Origin: Bacteroidota bacterium
GTDB taxonomy: Bacteria; Bacteroidota; Bacteroidia; Chitinophagales; Saprospiraceae
DNA: 64,000 nt
Assembly: GCA_030147525.1 (NCBI GenBank)
Contig: JASBVF010000044.1
Coordinates: forward strand, 1 to 64,000
Direction of reading: 5' to 3'
The notes under the pieces are model-generated. The model was not told the origin of the DNA and did not search any database. It was given only the letters and a program-made list of their open reading frames with translations. Below, piece by piece: positions 42,367 to 51,049 of the stretch; within the stretch, counting starts at the first letter, position 1, and the number at the start of each line of letters is the position of its first letter. Both the position numbers and the translations under genes were made by a program.

Positions 42367-43416
42367 ATGTCTGTCGTGAAGATTTTCAACTACCATATTT
42401 CCACCGATCAAATGTTCCGCCTGGTGTTTCATTTCGTCTTTTGGACGGTGTGGATTTTTTTTCCCATCATCAATGCGGGAGATAATGAGGATTTCAGGCG
42501 GTTTTACTGGGCCATTTTTCCGGTCGTGTTGACGAACATTCCGCTTTTTTTGCTTAACAGTGCATGGTTGATCCCGAAGGTGTTCCGGCGCCGGGGTTTG
42601 CCGGGTTACCTTGTTGCCTTGTTTATACTTATCGCAGCGTTTTCCTTGCTGCACCTGGTGATGAAACAATGGCTTATCCCTCCCGACCTTGTCCGCCGCA
42701 AATGGGACATATTCTGGGCAGTGGTGCCAGTGGTTTTTCTTACTGCGATCTCTACCGGTTATGGCTTCATCGTTTACCTGCTGCGGCAGGAAAAAGCCCG
42801 GCAGGACGAACAGCAGGAGCGCCTCCAGTCGGAGCTGTCCTTTTTGCGTTCGCAAATCAGCCCGCATTTCATTTTCAACGTACTGAACAGCATTGTTTAC
42901 CTCATTCGCTCCAAATCGCCGCAGGCCGAGCCGGTGACGATCAAACTTTCGGAACTCATGCGGTACATGCTCTACGAATCGGGCGGCTCGCAGGTGCCGC
43001 TGGACAAGGAGGTGGAGTATTTGAAAAATTACGTCGAATTGCAGCGAATTCGTTTCGAGGAGGACGTTGATATTCGCATCGATATCGAGGGAAGCCCCAA
43101 TTCGCACGTCATCGAACCGATGCTGATGATCCCGTTTGTGGAAAATGCGTTCAAACACGGGGTAGGGCTGATTCCTGAACCTGTCATTGATATTTCATTG
43201 AAAATCAACGGGAAAGGTTTGGGTTTTTCCGTGAAAAATAAAATAACGCCTGAAACGGCAGAAGAAAAAGACAGTAACTCAGGCATTGGTCTGCGCAATG
43301 TCCGGCGGCGGCTCGAACTGCTCTATCCTGAAAATCACCATTTTGAAATAAAGGAAAACGGTGAGTGGTTTGTCGTAAATTTGAACCTTCACCTGAACGA
43401 CAAATCCAGCTCATGA
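42367..43416 (+). CDS. LytS-family sensor histidine kinase
   Basis: 349 residues with about four N-terminal membrane helices (MFRLVFHFVFWTVWIFFPI, AIFPVVLTNIPLFLLN, GYLVALFILIAAFSLLH, FWAVVPVVFLTAISTGYGF), then a coiled coil (EKARQDEQQERLQSELSFL). The His_kinase domain has the phosphorylatable His (ISPHFIFNVLNSIV), an N-box (PFVENAFKHGV) and a G-box (SGIGLRNVRRRLELLY). This domain order defines the LytS/AlgZ-like kinases. It overlaps the next gene by 4 bases (ATGA), so the kinase and its LytTR regulator are translationally coupled. The signal is unknown. Confidence 0.93.
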   Translation: MSVVKIFNYHISTDQMFRLVFHFVFWTVWIFFPIINAGDNEDFRRFYWAIFPVVLTNIPLFLLNSAWLIPKVFRRRGLPGYLVALFILIAAFSLLHLVMKQWLIPPDLVRRKWDIFWAVVPVVFLTAISTGYGFIVYLLRQEKARQDEQQERLQSELSFLRSQISPHFIFNVLNSIVYLIRSKSPQAEPVTIKLSELMRYMLYESGGSQVPLDKEVEYLKNYVELQRIRFEEDVDIRIDIEGSPNSHVIEPMLMIPFVENAFKHGVGLIPEPVIDISLKINGKGLGFSVKNKITPETAEEKDSNSGIGLRNVRRRLELLYPENHHFEIKENGEWFVVNLNLHLNDKSSS

Positions 43417-44156
43417 ACAAACTTCGCTGCATCGCCGTCGATGATGAATCGCTTGCTCGCAAGCTGCTGGAGGAAAACATCCGGCAAATTCCGTTTTTGG
43501 AACTGGTGGCGACCTGCAAAAATGCCTTCGAAGCGATGGAGGTTTTACAGCGTGAGCCGGTAGACCTGATGTTCCTCGATATCCAGATGCCCGGCATGTT
43601 GGGCACTAAATTCCTGGCCAGCCTCCGCACTAAACCGATGGTTATTTTTGTGACGGCCTACTCCAACTACGCTGTCGAAAGCTACGATCTTGACGTGATC
43701 GACTACCTGATGAAACCCGTCAGCCAGGAGCGTTTCACCAAGGCTGCCTTCAAAGCGCTGGATGTTTTTCAAAAAAATCAACCTGTAGCGGCGGCAGCAC
43801 CGGCGCCTGCCGTTCCCGTGGCAGCGGAGCCCGGGCCTGCTCATTTTTTTGTCAATGTGGAGTATTCGCTGGTGAAAATTATTTTCGATGAAATCACGCA
43901 CATCGAAGGTATGAAGGACTACGTGAAAATATTTCTGACCACAGCCAGGAAGCCTGTTCTCACCAAATCCACCCTGAAGGCGATGGAGGAGAAATTGCCT
44001 GCGGGAAAGTTTCTGCGGGTGCATAAGTCCTACATTGTCAACGTTCAGCGTATCGATTCCATCCGGAATCATCAGGCAGGCATCGGCGATCACGAAATTC
44101 CCGTCAGCGAGTCGAATATGGAGGAATTGCTCAAAGCATTAGGCCATTCGAAATAA
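43413..44156 (+). CDS. LytTR-family response regulator
   Basis: 247 residues from ATG 43413 (MNKLRCIAVDDESLARKL). The receiver domain has the acidic DDE, the phospho-Asp in LMFLDIQMPGML (Asp56), a Thr at FVTAYSN and the Lys of DYLMKPV. A proline/alanine-rich linker follows (PVAAAAPAPAVPVAAEPG), then a LytTR DNA-binding domain (about 155-245) with VEYSLVKIIFDEITHIEGM, KFLRVHKSYIVNVQRID and GIGDHEIPVS. It binds direct repeats upstream of its targets. The overlap with the kinase gene makes them a cognate pair. Confidence 0.94.
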   Translation: MNKLRCIAVDDESLARKLLEENIRQIPFLELVATCKNAFEAMEVLQREPVDLMFLDIQMPGMLGTKFLASLRTKPMVIFVTAYSNYAVESYDLDVIDYLMKPVSQERFTKAAFKALDVFQKNQPVAAAAPAPAVPVAAEPGPAHFFVNVEYSLVKIIFDEITHIEGMKDYVKIFLTTARKPVLTKSTLKAMEEKLPAGKFLRVHKSYIVNVQRIDSIRNHQAGIGDHEIPVSESNMEELLKALGHSK

Positions 44157-44193
44157 GTTAAACATCAATCTTTCTCAAACCTCGGGGCACAAA

Positions 44194-46011
44194 TTACAAG
44201 TATCCTTTTGCCTGCAGGCGAAACAGCTCGGCGTACTGCCCGCCCTGTGCCAGCAAGTCTTCGTGGCTGCCCAGTTCCTTCAGTTGGCCGTTTTCCAGAA
44301 ATAAGATCCGGTCAGCCATTCTGACGGTGGAGAACCGGTGTGAAATAAGTACGGCAGACTTTCCCTCAATCAATTCGGAGAAACGCATGAAAACTTCGTG
44401 CTCGGCCCGGGCATCCAGTGCTGAAGTGGGTTCATCAAGAATGAGTAGTTGGGCATCCCGCATGTAGGCCCGGGCGAGGGCGACTTTCTGCCATTGGCCG
44501 CCTGAAAGTTCAATGCCATTGGCAAAACGTTTTCCAAGCACTTGTTGATACTTTTTTGGAAGATCCTGAACGACGGCATCGGCGAGGCTTTTTTGAGCAG
44601 CGTTTTCGATAATCTCCATCTCTTCCAGTTGGCCGATGTTACCGATGGCAATGTTTTCAGAGGCCTTCATTTGAAAGCGGATGTAATCCTGGAAGATGAT
44701 TCCGATGTTGTTCCGCAAATTTTTTAAATCGTAATCCCGGATGTCAATTCCATCGAGTAAAATGCGGCCTTCTGTAGGTTCGTACAGGCGTGCGAGTAGT
44801 TTAACGACAGTGGTTTTTCCGGCGCCGTTTTCACCCACGAGGGCCAGTTTTTCACCAGCTTTCAGGTGAAATGACAGGTGGCGAACGGCCCAACGCTCAC
44901 TTCCGGGGTATTTAAAACTCACGTTTTCAAAGGAAAAACCCTGCTTGATAGGGGAGGGGACCTGAATGGTCTCAGGTTTTGAAACGATGAGGGGTTTTAT
45001 TTCAAAAAAGTCGAACAAATCCTGCAGGTAAAGTGCCTGTTCTGCAATCCGTGAGAAGCGGTTCATGATGTTTTGCAACATGCCACGCATCCGGTCAAAT
45101 GACCCTGCCAGGAAGGTTAGCGTCCCGACCGTGATCAGCCCGCCAACGGTTTGGAGCAGGATGAAAACGTAGGCACCGTAATAAGCCAGTGTCCCGATGG
45201 CGGATAAAAAGCTTCCCCAGCTTGCTCTACTGACGGCGAGTTTTCGGTTAGCCAAAAAATATTTGTGAGAAAGGCTGCTGAAACGGTTGGCGATGAAGTC
45301 GGCCAGGTTGAAAATTTTCACCTCCTTGGCTGTTTCGTCACTCGCTCCGATGTACCGGAGGTAATCGAGTTCCCGGCGTTCGGGCGTCCAGCCGGTGGTC
45401 AGGGAGTAGGTTCGCTGGTTGAAATGAGTTTCACCTAAAAATGACGGGATGACCGCCACGAAGAGAATCAAAATCAGCCATGGGTTGAAGGCTATTAAGC
45501 CTCCACCGAGGAAAATAATGGTGATGATGTCCTGAAACTGTGAAAGTACCTGCGACATGAGTACCGTCCTTCCGGTGGTTTGCCGCCGGGCCCGCTCCAG
45601 TTTGTCATAAAATTCCGGGTTTTCGAACTGGTACAAATCAAGTGTGGCAGCATGGCGGATGAGCTCTTCGGAGGATCTGTTGGAAAGCAGGTCGCCGAGC
45701 AGGCTGTCAAGCAGGGTGATACCCCGGCTCATCAGGTCGGAGGCGATGGCCAGTCCAAACTCCAGCCCGACAAGCAGCCAGAGCCTGTTTTGGTCGCCTT
45801 GGTCGTCAATGAGCGCAATGACTTCGTCAATAATTTCCTTGCCGATGTAGAGCATGAGGAGTGGCACTGCAGATTGGATCAGGCGGAGGATCAGGTTTCC
45901 CAATGCCATGGATGGGCTTGTCTCCCAGATCATGCTGAAAAAGCGAGGCAGGTTGCTTAGCGCTGAAAATTGTTGCCGATAGGAGAGTTTTTCTTTTTTT
46001 CGGATTGCCAT
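44194..46011 (-). CDS. ABC-type exporter, fused membrane and ATPase domains
   Basis: 605 residues: six membrane helices in the first 330 residues and a nucleotide-binding domain at about 350-600. The latter has Walker A (LVGENGAGKTTVVKLL), Q-loop (IGIIFQDYIRFQM), signature ELSGGQWQKVALARA, Walker B (LLILDEPTSALDA) and H-loop (VLISHRFSTV). This is a homodimeric half-transporter of the multidrug or lipid exporter type. The substrate cannot be deduced. It lies downstream of gldN but is separated by a strong terminator, so it is not part of the T9SS operon. Confidence 0.9.
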   Translation of the reverse strand: MAIRKKEKLSYRQQFSALSNLPRFFSMIWETSPSMALGNLILRLIQSAVPLLMLYIGKEIIDEVIALIDDQGDQNRLWLLVGLEFGLAIASDLMSRGITLLDSLLGDLLSNRSSEELIRHAATLDLYQFENPEFYDKLERARRQTTGRTVLMSQVLSQFQDIITIIFLGGGLIAFNPWLILILFVAVIPSFLGETHFNQRTYSLTTGWTPERRELDYLRYIGASDETAKEVKIFNLADFIANRFSSLSHKYFLANRKLAVSRASWGSFLSAIGTLAYYGAYVFILLQTVGGLITVGTLTFLAGSFDRMRGMLQNIMNRFSRIAEQALYLQDLFDFFEIKPLIVSKPETIQVPSPIKQGFSFENVSFKYPGSERWAVRHLSFHLKAGEKLALVGENGAGKTTVVKLLARLYEPTEGRILLDGIDIRDYDLKNLRNNIGIIFQDYIRFQMKASENIAIGNIGQLEEMEIIENAAQKSLADAVVQDLPKKYQQVLGKRFANGIELSGGQWQKVALARAYMRDAQLLILDEPTSALDARAEHEVFMRFSELIEGKSAVLISHRFSTVRMADRILFLENGQLKELGSHEDLLAQGGQYAELFRLQAKGYL

Positions 46012-46100
46012 AGATGTTGATGAAAACTGGCAGACAGTGAAAAGATAAAAACGATTAAAATGAAAGAACGACTGCCGTCTTTCAAGTACAAGTAAAAAGA

Positions 46101-46137
46101 AAAAGGGTTCAAACCCATGAGGAGCTTGAACCCTTTT
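46101..46137 (-). terminator. Terminator of the gldLMN operon
   Basis: A perfect 12-bp stem (46101-46112 with 46126-46137, AAAAGGGTTCAA) with a 13-base loop, followed on the minus strand by a T-rich run. It lies about 20 bases past the gldN stop. Confidence 0.85.
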
Positions 46138-46158
46138 GTGTGGCAGAATTTGCCGGTA

Positions 46159-47019
46159 TTAATAAGACCAGAGGTCGTGTTCGAAGTTGAAAATTTCCTG
46201 TTTGATCTTATCAGCTTCCAGCAGCAGGTCAACACCGGTGAGGTAATCCATCAGACGGCGGTCCCTGACGTTGGATTCTTTGTAAATGTAGCTGGAGAAG
46301 AAACGCATTTCGAGCAGGTCTTCCCAGGTGATCGGGCTGGCATCGTTACCTACGTTGAAAACCCTCTCCCTGGAGAAGATTTCACGTGCTTCCGGATAGT
46401 AAACCCAAAACATGGGTTTTTCATAACGGAAGTTGCCGTTTTCGTCTTTTACGTCGATCAGCGGAGCGATACCGAGAATTCGAACCTGGAGTGTTGAGGT
46501 TTCTTCGTCGAAGAACCATACTTCCTTGATACGGAAGCGTTTGACATCTTCCGGGTTGAGGTCGTTTCTAACGACTTGAAGTTGCTCTTCGTAAGTTTCC
46601 GGATCGAAAGTGATGACCGTATCGATTGTAGCGCCCATCGAAGCGACTTCGTCGGGAGTCAGCATGGAGGAAAACTTGTCGTCTTCAGTGCTGTAAACGG
46701 TGATTTCCCCGTTCGTTGCGCCATCCATGATGATGGAAAAGAAGGGTCTTTCGGGATAAGCGAAGGGCAAGTTCATTTTTTCCCGGATGTCAATGACACG
46801 CCAGATGCGTTTTTCCCAAAAAATATCAGCCTCCCTGACGTGATCGTAGGGCAAGAGACGCTTCTCGGTGGTGATCCGCTTGTCAACGATATCATCCAAA
46901 GGTCTGCCTGCGTTCGGGTCGCTGGATTCGGTGAGAATATTATCCGGCTGTTGGGCAATTGCAATATTGCAAAGGGAAAGCAACAAAGCCAGACCGAATA
47001 GTTTCAAAGCGAATTTCAT
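46159..47019 (-). CDS. gldN: Type IX secretion / gliding motility protein GldN (PorN)
   Basis: 286 residues from ATG 47019 (MKFALKLFGLALLLSLCNIA), giving a Sec signal peptide; the frame opens at a TTG nine bases upstream. It is rich in aromatic and charged residues (DIFWEKRIWRVIDIREKMNL), without known enzyme motifs. GldN/PorN is a periplasmic partner of the GldK lipoprotein and forms the outer-membrane-associated T9SS ring with it. It is the last gene of gldL-gldM-gldN on this strand. Loss of gldN abolishes gliding and secretion in other Bacteroidota. Confidence 0.93.
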   Translation of the reverse strand: MKFALKLFGLALLLSLCNIAIAQQPDNILTESSDPNAGRPLDDIVDKRITTEKRLLPYDHVREADIFWEKRIWRVIDIREKMNLPFAYPERPFFSIIMDGATNGEITVYSTEDDKFSSMLTPDEVASMGATIDTVITFDPETYEEQLQVVRNDLNPEDVKRFRIKEVWFFDEETSTLQVRILGIAPLIDVKDENGNFRYEKPMFWVYYPEAREIFSRERVFNVGNDASPITWEDLLEMRFFSSYIYKESNVRDRRLMDYLTGVDLLLEADKIKQEIFNFEHDLWSY

Positions 47020-47108
47020 GTTTCTCAAAAGTTTTGCTGAATTAAAAAATACAAACTACCGGGTAAGTAACTGAATATTCCCGGTAGTTAGTATTTTTTC
47101 AGAAGATT

Positions 47109-48662
47109 TTATTTAATTCTGAATACCATGGAGTTGATTTTGCGGCCTGCCGCATCTCCAGGGCATCTTGCTTTCACGTTTTCAAAGTAGAAAGTATCGC
47201 CAGGTTTTGCAGACTGAACGAGGTTCTCAGCTTTACCTTCGAAAGAGCCACCTGCGTTAACCGCCTCAACGGGGTCTTCACGTTTGGAAACTTTTACGAG
47301 GTTGAAGCCCTGGATTTGGCACTTGGCATCGAAGTCGAAGTTGTCGAGCCATGCAATCAAACCTTTCTGCACCTTGAATTCACCGTTACCCATTGATCCG
47401 TCTTCTTTGTTACCCAAACGGGCGATAGGATCAGGAATACGCTTTACACGGAAAACTTTGGTAGCATTCATTTCTCCACCAGAAACTGTGATTTTACAGT
47501 CATCGGTTGGCTGGCTTACTTTTACAGTCCAGGTATTGCTGCCTGTTTTGTCAAGTTGGCCACCACCACCACTGATACCTACTCTGAGGTCGTTACTGGA
47601 AACACCTGCCGCAGATACAGAGATCGGGTTGTCAACACCGACGTAGAATACGTTCATTTTATCAGCTGAAATAGCTACCGAACGCTCACCCACTTCAAAC
47701 TTGAATTCCTTGGAATAGGATTTAACTTCGTTCGTCAATGGGTTCGTTACGTCAATTTTTACACTGAATTTATTCTCACCAAGGCGGCTACCAGTTGTTT
47801 CGTAGCTGGCTTTTCCGTCCTTTACGGGTAAGCTTGATCCGTTTACGCTAATTCTGGTGTTACCGCTTGCTGAAGTGCTGTAAGCACTGAGGAAAACATC
47901 AGCCTGGTATTTTTCACCTTTGATAACGTAGCCTTTGTTGGCAGAAATAACTGGCTCGAAGGCATCGAATTTGATGTCATCACCACTTACCTGCTTGAAA
48001 AGGTGGTTGAGAATCGTAGTGGAAGATGCTTTCGCATCCGACTGAATTTTAGTCAAAAGCGGGAAAACGGCAGCTACGGGCATTTGGCGGAATTTCCAAT
48101 CTGTCCAGCTGGTTTTGTCTTTTGAATTTTTCCAACCTTCATCAACTTTCAATGGAAGTGAAGCTGAAATGGCCGGGTCATTATTGACAAGGGCAAGAAG
48201 TTTATCTCTTGTCTCTTGAATCTTTTTTTCGAGCTGTGGGCCGAGTGCGTTGTCAATGTTACCATCAGGACCTAATACCAGTAACCGGGTAGTAACGTCT
48301 TTGTCTTTAATCCGCTTAGGTTTGGTTGGATCTTTTTCGCTAGGGCCTCCGGCAGCGTCGAAAAGTTGTTGCCAGATATTTCCAACGTATTCTGAAAATT
48401 CTTTAGTAATCTGATCCGCTTGTTTGGCAGCGTTACGGAATTGTTCATTCCGCTCGTTTTTGTAAGCGTCAGCCTGTTTGTTGATGTTGACCAAAATCTG
48501 ATCGTTGGTAGAGTCTACAATTTCGTTACTGTTCTTGAGACCGTTGTCCAACGAGAAAAAGGCATTCATTACCTCCGCAGATATGTTAAGGGCAAGTAAT
48601 GCTGTAAGCACCAGGTACATCAGGTTGATCATCAACTGCCGCGGTTCCTTTGGAATGGACAT
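47109..48662 (-). CDS. gldM: Type IX secretion / gliding motility motor protein GldM (PorM)
   Basis: 517 residues: a short cytoplasmic start (MSIPKEPRQLMINLMYLVLT), one inner-membrane helix at about 13-32, then a long periplasmic part of four mostly beta domains (LFDAAGGPSEKDPTKPKRI and later FKFEVGERSVAISADKMNVF). GldM couples the GldL proton channel to the outer-membrane ring and is thought to transmit energy across the periplasm. Size, start and position between gldL and gldN agree with the family. It follows gldL by 58 bases on the same strand. Confidence 0.95.
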   Translation of the reverse strand: MSIPKEPRQLMINLMYLVLTALLALNISAEVMNAFFSLDNGLKNSNEIVDSTNDQILVNINKQADAYKNERNEQFRNAAKQADQITKEFSEYVGNIWQQLFDAAGGPSEKDPTKPKRIKDKDVTTRLLVLGPDGNIDNALGPQLEKKIQETRDKLLALVNNDPAISASLPLKVDEGWKNSKDKTSWTDWKFRQMPVAAVFPLLTKIQSDAKASSTTILNHLFKQVSGDDIKFDAFEPVISANKGYVIKGEKYQADVFLSAYSTSASGNTRISVNGSSLPVKDGKASYETTGSRLGENKFSVKIDVTNPLTNEVKSYSKEFKFEVGERSVAISADKMNVFYVGVDNPISVSAAGVSSNDLRVGISGGGGQLDKTGSNTWTVKVSQPTDDCKITVSGGEMNATKVFRVKRIPDPIARLGNKEDGSMGNGEFKVQKGLIAWLDNFDFDAKCQIQGFNLVKVSKREDPVEAVNAGGSFEGKAENLVQSAKPGDTFYFENVKARCPGDAAGRKINSMVFRIK

Positions 48663-48720
48663 GTGCTTTTATTTTTTAGTTTAAAAAATTGAAGGATAAA
48701 AATGCTTTCTGCGCTTCAGA

Positions 48721-49314
48721 TTAGCTCTGAGGGCGGAAAGGAGCCATGGCATTCAATAAACCACCGTAAACATTGTTCAGACCTGACAGATTCTGGTTCA
48801 AGTCAGAAATTTGAGCTTTGTAGGCTTTTGTGTCCTCCAAAGAATCGCTCAGGTCGGCCATTGCTTCGTTGAGCTTGGAGTAGAAGTTATTCATGGTTTT
48901 GATTTGCTCAGTAGTTCCTGAGAAATCTACTTCCTGCAAAGCTTTCAGCGAAGAAAGGTTTTTAGACATGGACTGCAACTCAGTCAACATACCGCCGAGT
49001 TGTGCTTCAATGACGTCGCCATGGAGTGGAGTGCCAAGTTGTTGTTGGTTACCACCAGCAGTAAGAGGAGCAATCTGTGAGTGGTAATCATCGAGGCCAG
49101 GGTAAAGCTTATTCCAGTAATAATCCGGCTCTGGACCAATAAGGCCAAGAAAGAGGAAGATAAATGCTTCCACAGACAGACCGATAATAAGCATTTCACT
49201 TGCACCTTCCCAGCTTTCAAGCTTGAAAAGAGCACCGAGCAATACTACAGATGCACCAACACCAATAATCAAGTTTTTTACATACTTGAATCCTTTAGTT
49301 TTTAAGAAACTCAT
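48721..49314 (-). CDS. gldL: Type IX secretion / gliding motility motor protein GldL (PorL)
   Basis: 197 residues with two N-terminal membrane helices: about 13-31 (KNLIIGVGASVVLLGALF) and 40-60 (EMLIIGLSVEAFIFLFLGLI). The cytoplasmic part is coiled-coil rich (SKNLSSLKALQEVDFSGTTE). Glu49 in the second helix and Lys31 at the end of the first lie where the key charged residues of GldL are described, so the proton-driven motor function should be intact. GldL and GldM form the T9SS energising complex. It is the first gene after a hairpin and promoter in the gldK-gldL spacer. Confidence 0.95.
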   Translation of the reverse strand: MSFLKTKGFKYVKNLIIGVGASVVLLGALFKLESWEGASEMLIIGLSVEAFIFLFLGLIGPEPDYYWNKLYPGLDDYHSQIAPLTAGGNQQQLGTPLHGDVIEAQLGGMLTELQSMSKNLSSLKALQEVDFSGTTEQIKTMNNFYSKLNEAMADLSDSLEDTKAYKAQISDLNQNLSGLNNVYGGLLNAMAPFRPQS

Positions 49315-49468
49315 TGTTAGTCGTTTTAAAAAAGTTAGCTAATAATAAGGATGCGGGAATGATTTTCCCTTTTTGATAATGCGGGAAGTCAAAAAGGTAA
49401 CACCTCATTTCAAAAAGGAAGCAAATATTTTTTGCCCCTGGGCATCAAAGGCAATCTTTTTTGCGGCG

Positions 49469-49493
49469 CAAAAATAAAAGAAAAGGATAGTAA
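49469..49493 (-). promoter_or_regulatory. -7 element at the head of gldLMN, beside the hairpin
   Basis: TATTTTTG on the minus strand (complement of 49469-49476) matches TAnnTTTG and lies about 155 bases upstream of the gldL start. It is directly adjacent to the left arm of the hairpin at 49476-49518. No clear -33 element is seen. It would allow gldLMN to be transcribed separately from gldK. Confidence 0.35.
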
Positions 49494-49518
49494 GTGGGTC
49501 TTACTATCCTTTTCTTTT
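49476..49518 (-). terminator. Perfect 18-bp hairpin between gldK and gldL
   Basis: Arms 49476-49493 and 49501-49518 (AAAAGAAAAGGATAGTAA) are exact complements with a 7-base loop, flanked by A/T runs. It starts about 19 bases past the gldK stop, the place and shape expected of an intrinsic terminator. Confidence 0.75.
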
Positions 49519-49536
49519 TAATATTTTTTATGTCGG

Positions 49537-50787
49537 TTAAAAGTCATTAATCGATCTGCCGAGGAATGTTAATGCGCAACGGAAACCAACGTAGGACTTG
49601 GTAGTGTCCTGGTATTCCCAGTGGCGGTTACCTGTTTGCAGGAACCATGCAATGTCTTTCCAGGATCCCCCACGGATAACCTTACGCTTGTAAGCTTCAG
49701 GATCGTCATCCTTTGCATCGTAACGGATGTCAGGGTTCAGGTCGTGGAGGAATGAGTAGGCATTTTCGTAATAGGCAGTGGAGGTCCACTCGGCTACGTT
49801 GCCAGCCATGTTGTAAAGGCCGTAATCATTCGGGAAGTAGGCATCTGCCTTAACGGTGTATTGACCACCGTCTTCCGGGTAATTACCACGGCCAGGCTTA
49901 AAGTTGGCGAGCAAACAACCCTTCGCATTACGGAGGTAGTAACCACCCCATGGGTATGGAGCCAGGTCATGACCGCCTCTTGCAGCGTACTCCCATTCGT
50001 GTTCAGTAGGGAGGCGGAAGTCTTCAGAGTTAACACCATCAGCCCGAACGGACTGGTAGGCATCCCAAAGTTTCGTTCTCCAGTAGGAGAATGCTGTTGC
50101 CATGTGCCAGTCAACACCTACAACCGGATAGTCGTCAAATGCCGGGTGCCAGAAGTAGTTACGTGTCATTGGCTCATTGTAAGAATAAGCGAAGTCACGA
50201 ATCCAAACCAGTGTGTCTGGATATACATTAATTTTTTTGCGTTTGATGAAAGACGTACGTGGGGACCTGCCCTTGTCGTGAGCAGCTGCCTGCCAGTCGT
50301 ACCATTCATACTCGAATTCGAGTTTGCTCACGTCGAGCTCTTTTCTGCCTGCGAAACGATCGTCGCCCTGGTAGTACAGGTCTTCAAGTGTTTCGTCAGT
50401 CCAGTCAATTTCGTACTCCCAATCGATGCGCTCATCGCCGGTCAATTCATCTTCGATGAAGTGATCCAGGTAGGAGTGGGCCAAAGAATCTTTTACCCAA
50501 TAGACGAATTGACGATATTCGTTGTTGGTGATTTCTGTGTCATCCATGTAAAATCCCTGGATAGAAATGGATTTTGGCCGCTGAACGAAAGTGTTGGTAA
50601 TGTCTTGATCGCTTGGACCAATATGCAGCGTACCTGATGGGATGTAAACCATCCCGTAGGGGTTTATACCTTTCCAGGTTGGGCGCTCAAGCACACCAGT
50701 CAACTGGCCGCTTTGCTTGCTGCCGCATGAAGATAAGATTACTGCTATGGTTAGCAGTGCAAACGAAGTTTTTAGTAGTTCTTTCAT
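49537..50787 (-). CDS. gldK: Type IX secretion / gliding motility lipoprotein GldK (PorK)
   Basis: 416 residues from ATG 50787 (MKELLKTSFALLTIAVILSS), which gives a lipoprotein signal with Cys at about residue 21. The upstream 31 codons would abolish the signal, and the -7 element at 50889 would make that start leaderless. The rest is a formylglycine-generating-enzyme-like (FGE-sulfatase) domain, with PKSISIQGFYMDDTEITNNE, RLPTEHEWEYAARGG and NVAEWTSTAYY. GldK uses this fold structurally, not as an enzyme. It forms the outer-membrane ring with GldN. porP lies upstream, gldLMN downstream. Confidence 0.95.
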   Translation of the reverse strand: MKELLKTSFALLTIAVILSSCGSKQSGQLTGVLERPTWKGINPYGMVYIPSGTLHIGPSDQDITNTFVQRPKSISIQGFYMDDTEITNNEYRQFVYWVKDSLAHSYLDHFIEDELTGDERIDWEYEIDWTDETLEDLYYQGDDRFAGRKELDVSKLEFEYEWYDWQAAAHDKGRSPRTSFIKRKKINVYPDTLVWIRDFAYSYNEPMTRNYFWHPAFDDYPVVGVDWHMATAFSYWRTKLWDAYQSVRADGVNSEDFRLPTEHEWEYAARGGHDLAPYPWGGYYLRNAKGCLLANFKPGRGNYPEDGGQYTVKADAYFPNDYGLYNMAGNVAEWTSTAYYENAYSFLHDLNPDIRYDAKDDDPEAYKRKVIRGGSWKDIAWFLQTGNRHWEYQDTTKSYVGFRCALTFLGRSINDF

Positions 50788-50888
50788 TTTAAACACCCGA
50801 GTTTTCCTTCTTAGTGAAAAAGAGTCGTAAAAATAGAGTTTTACCTTTGAAAACAAATGGTAATACCTCATTTCTGCCATTTGGCGGG

Positions 50889-50896
50889 CAAAATTA
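50889..50896 (-). promoter_or_regulatory. -7 element for gldK
   Basis: On the minus strand TAATTTTG (complement of 50889-50896) matches TAnnTTTG, about 100 bases ahead of the ATG at 50787. A TTTG lies 16 bases upstream, a shorter spacer than the usual 19. Confidence 0.4.
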
Positions 50897-51049
50897 ACAT
50901 TTTGCGCAAAACCAAACGTCAGTTATTTCTTGCTTAGTGTGATTTTGCCAATTTTTAATCGAAAAGTTAATCGAATTTAGAACGCCATCGACTTTGGCGT
51001 CTTCGAACTAGACCTTTTGTTTTGACTTTGGGCTTTCATTTTGGTTGGC

